From Gemmatimonadota bacterium (lineage in GTDB: Bacteria > Gemmatimonadota > Gemmatimonadetes > Palauibacterales > Palauibacteraceae), in NCBI GenBank assembly GCA_013042495.1, contig JABDQB010000061.1, forward strand, positions 1 to 8,016: a stretch of 8,016 nt of DNA, in the 5' to 3' direction. Made by a program: the position numbers and the translations under genes. Shown here piece after piece: positions 5,643-8,016 of the stretch. The stretch's first letter is position 1; each line of letters begins with the position of its first letter. The notes beneath the pieces were generated by a model. It was given only the letters and a program-made list of their open reading frames with translations. It ran no database searches and was not told the DNA's origin.

Positions 5643-8016
5643 TCAGGCGGTCGCCACTTCCCGATCGTCTCCGGTGACGGTACCCGACCCCACCACTTCA
5701 TCCGATCGAAGGGCTGACTGTCCGTTCGCCCGGAAGTGCCGGCGAAGGAAGTTCACCATGTCGTCCAGCAACGAGTGCATCACCGGCAGAAGGATCAGCG
5801 TCAGGAAGGTGGCGAACGACAGGCCGGCGATCACGGCGATCGCCATCGGACCCCACCAGGCGGCCTGGGCGCCTCCCCAGAATATGTTCGGGTTCAAAGT
5901 CCGGTAGAACCGGTTGAAATCGATATTGAGGCCGATTGCCAGGGGGATGAGTCCCATCACCGTGGTAACGGCCGTCAGAGTCACGGGACGGAACCGGGTG
6001 ACGCCGCCCATCACCAGCGACTCATGCTCGCTCAGACCGTCGCGCTCTCGAAGCACGTGAATGTAGTCGATCAGGACGATCGCGTTGTTGACCACGATCC
6101 CGGCCAGGCTGATCACGCCAACCCCGCTCATGATCACGCCAAACGGCATCCGGAAGATGAGCAGTCCGATCAGCACGCCGATCGTCGAGAGCATCACCGT
6201 GCTCAGGATGAGTCCCGGCTTGAGGATCGAGTCGAACTGCGATATCAGGATGAACGCGATGAGGAAGAGGGCCCACAGAAAAGCGTTGAACAGGAACTCC
6301 TGCGATTCCTCCTGTTCCTGCTGCTGGCCCGTGTAGCTCAGGCGGTAGCCGGTCGGAAGATCGGTGCGAAAACCCTCGAGCGCAGACTGCACCTCGCCCA
6401 GAACGGCGTTCGCGTTGTAGCCAGCGCGCACATCCGAGGACACGGTCACCACGCGATCCATGTCCTTACGGTTGATCCCGCTGAATCCCTCCTCCACCCG
6501 CCACGTGGCGATGGCGGTCAGAGGCACCGGATCGCCCATGTCGCTCTCGATCGTCAGATCGGCGAGCGAGGAAAGGTCGGACCGGTACCGCTCAGCCAGC
6601 CGCACGACGATGTCGTACTCCTCCTCGCCATCCCTAAACTCGGAGGCTTCGGTCCCGTTGATCGCACTTCGAACCGTGCTTCCGATGTCCAGCGTCGTGA
6701 CGCCGAACAGGGCTGCCTTCTCGCGGTCCACCTCTACCCTGAGTTCAGGCCGGGCGTCGTCCAGATCGCTCTCCAGCCCCTCCAGCTTCGGAGCTACGTC
6801 GGAGTTCGAGAGGAGCGCCACCATGCGGTCGCCGAGTTCCTTGAGGGTCTCGAAGTCCTCGCCGATGATCTCGATGTTGACCGGCCGCCCCGTGGGCGGT
6901 CCCATGTTCGGCTTGTCCACCGTGATCGTCGCGCCGGCGATGTCTCCGCCGATCGCCGATCGCATCACCTCGAGGGTCTCGTTCGTGTCGTGCTCGCGGA
7001 GTTCGAAGTCGACGAAGCTGAGCGCCACCGTCGCATACTGTGATCCGGTCTGGCTGCCGAAGTCCGCGATCTTCGACCCTGTCGTCGCGACCACTGATTC
7101 ATAGTCCACGCTGCCGTCGACCCCACCCAGCTCTCCTTCGAGCCGTTTGACGATCGCATCCGTGACCTCGGCTCGCGTGCCCACCGGGGTCTCGACCTGA
7201 ACCCAGATGTCATCGGGAGCGATGTCCTCAGGGAAGAACTCGATCCCCGGATTGAACACGGCGAACAGGCCTAGAACTCCGACGAAGAGCACGGTCGTCT
7301 GCCCCATCACGAGGACCCGGTGACGGAGTGCCCAGCGCAGGCGCCCTTCGTAGAAATGGAGGGTCGCCGGCAGGGCCCGCTCGCGCACCCAGTGTCCGGC
7401 CGGGTCCAGTACGAACCGGTTGAGCAGAATGAGCCCGACGACCGTCGCGGCGAGGAGGAACGCGGTCAGGGGCCGTCCCCCGGAAAGGAAGAGGGCCACG
7501 AGACCCGCCGCTACCCAGGCGCCGATCTTGAATTCGCGCGTCAGGTGGGGTCTGGGCTCGCCCTCCATTCGCATGAAAAGAGAGCAGAGCGTCGGGTTGA
7601 TCACGAGGCCAACGAGGAGCGACGCCGTCAGAGTGATCATCAGCGTCTTCGGCAGGTAGCTCATGAACTCGCCCGTGATCCCGGGCCAGAATGCCATCGG
7701 GGCGAAGGCCGCGAGTGTCGTGGCGGTCGCCGCGATTACCGGCATCGCCACTTCCGCGGTCGCCAGCTTGGAGGCCGCCTTGCGGTCGAATCCTTCCTCG
7801 CGGAACCGGTAGATGTTCTCGACCACGACGACCGCGTTGTCCACCAGCATGCCCAGCGCGAGGATGAGCGAGAACAGCACGACCATGTTCATCGTGAATC
7901 CGAGAATCTGCATCACGCTGAACGACAGGAACATCGACAGGGGAATGGCCACACCGACGAACGAGGCGTTGCGCACGCCGAGGACAAACAGCAGTACGGA
8001 CACCACCAGAATCAGA
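5643..8016 (-). CDS. RND efflux permease, HAE/AcrB-like (N-terminus cut by window edge)
   Basis: This is the inner-membrane pump of a tripartite efflux system, driven by ion-motive force. The frame runs off the right edge, so 790 residues are visible and roughly 330 N-terminal residues (first helix and first porter half) are missing. Counting from the GTG-encoded valine at 8006, the visible part begins near transmembrane helix 2. It contains helix 4 with LVDNAVVVVENI (D56, N57), the second periplasmic porter half (about 255-565, including DKPNMGPPTGRPVNIEI), and helix 10 with VVNNAIVLIDYI (N640). It ends with a charged 30-residue tail. The AcrB charged network D407/D408/K940 is therefore D/N/N here. 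Two extra hydrophobic stretches (about 162-176 and 179-199) lie between helices 6 and 7. Adaptor and outer-membrane channel genes are not in the window and may lie to the right, upstream of this gene. Confidence 0.93.
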   Translation of the reverse strand, partial: LILVVSVLLFVLGVRNASFVGVAIPLSMFLSFSVMQILGFTMNMVVLFSLILALGMLVDNAVVVVENIYRFREEGFDRKAASKLATAEVAMPVIAATATTLAAFAPMAFWPGITGEFMSYLPKTLMITLTASLLVGLVINPTLCSLFMRMEGEPRPHLTREFKIGAWVAAGLVALFLSGGRPLTAFLLAATVVGLILLNRFVLDPAGHWVRERALPATLHFYEGRLRWALRHRVLVMGQTTVLFVGVLGLFAVFNPGIEFFPEDIAPDDIWVQVETPVGTRAEVTDAIVKRLEGELGGVDGSVDYESVVATTGSKIADFGSQTGSQYATVALSFVDFELREHDTNETLEVMRSAIGGDIAGATITVDKPNMGPPTGRPVNIEIIGEDFETLKELGDRMVALLSNSDVAPKLEGLESDLDDARPELRVEVDREKAALFGVTTLDIGSTVRSAINGTEASEFRDGEEEYDIVVRLAERYRSDLSSLADLTIESDMGDPVPLTAIATWRVEEGFSGINRKDMDRVVTVSSDVRAGYNANAVLGEVQSALEGFRTDLPTGYRLSYTGQQQEQEESQEFLFNAFLWALFLIAFILISQFDSILKPGLILSTVMLSTIGVLIGLLIFRMPFGVIMSGVGVISLAGIVVNNAIVLIDYIHVLRERDGLSEHESLVMGGVTRFRPVTLTAVTTVMGLIPLAIGLNIDFNRFYRTLNPNIFWGGAQAAWWGPMAIAVIAGLSFATFLTLILLPVMHSLLDDMVNFLRRHFRANGQSALRSDEVVGSGTVTGDDREVATA

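Noticed and set aside
5736..7043. Long plus-strand open frame (435 codons) opposite the RND gene
   Set aside because: It lies wholly antisense to a clearly homologous RND permease. Its product is His/Arg/Asp-rich with no domain, which is typical of a GC-rich shadow frame.

Overview
The window is GC-rich bacterial chromosome with compact gene packing, GTG starts on several genes and weak Shine-Dalgarno sequences. The protein types and the style of the RND pump suggest an environmental Gram-negative, perhaps Gemmatimonadota or a neighbouring lineage. That placement is an impression from protein style and base composition, not a demonstrated assignment. No rRNA, tRNA, CRISPR array, insertion sequence or phage gene is visible.

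Layout from left to right. (1) 1-634, minus strand: the N-terminal two thirds of a heme A synthase (CtaA/COX15), cut by the left edge. (2) 635-807: a divergent regulatory region with a tandem 8-bp repeat and three complementary arms that can form two mutually exclusive hairpins. (3) 808-2601, plus: a half-size ABC exporter of the ABCB/MsbA type. (4) 2629-3222, minus: a membrane-anchored TlpA/ResA-like thioredoxin, convergent with the ABC gene. (5) 3223-3543: a 321-bp divergent gap that may hold a small ORF (3219-3473, minus) whose stop overlaps the thioredoxin start. (6) 3544-4449, plus: a four-helix membrane diguanylate cyclase with intact GGEEF and inhibitory site. (7) 4460-5641, plus: a DUF819/YjcL-like polytopic membrane protein 10 bp behind the cyclase, probably in the same transcript. 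(8) 5643-8016, minus: most of an RND efflux permease, cut by the right edge and convergent with DUF819 with one base between their stops.

How the genes may work together. CtaA makes heme A for cytochrome oxidase, and TlpA-like proteins reduce cysteines in apocytochromes c or copper-site proteins, so both fit aerobic respiratory maturation. The ABC exporter and RND pump are export systems, but the RND partner genes (adaptor, outer-membrane channel) are outside the window. The cyclase/DUF819 pair is the only probable co-transcribed unit with a signalling flavour. I found no multi-gene defence or novel enzymatic system. The most unusual element is the alternating hairpin region upstream of the ABC exporter.
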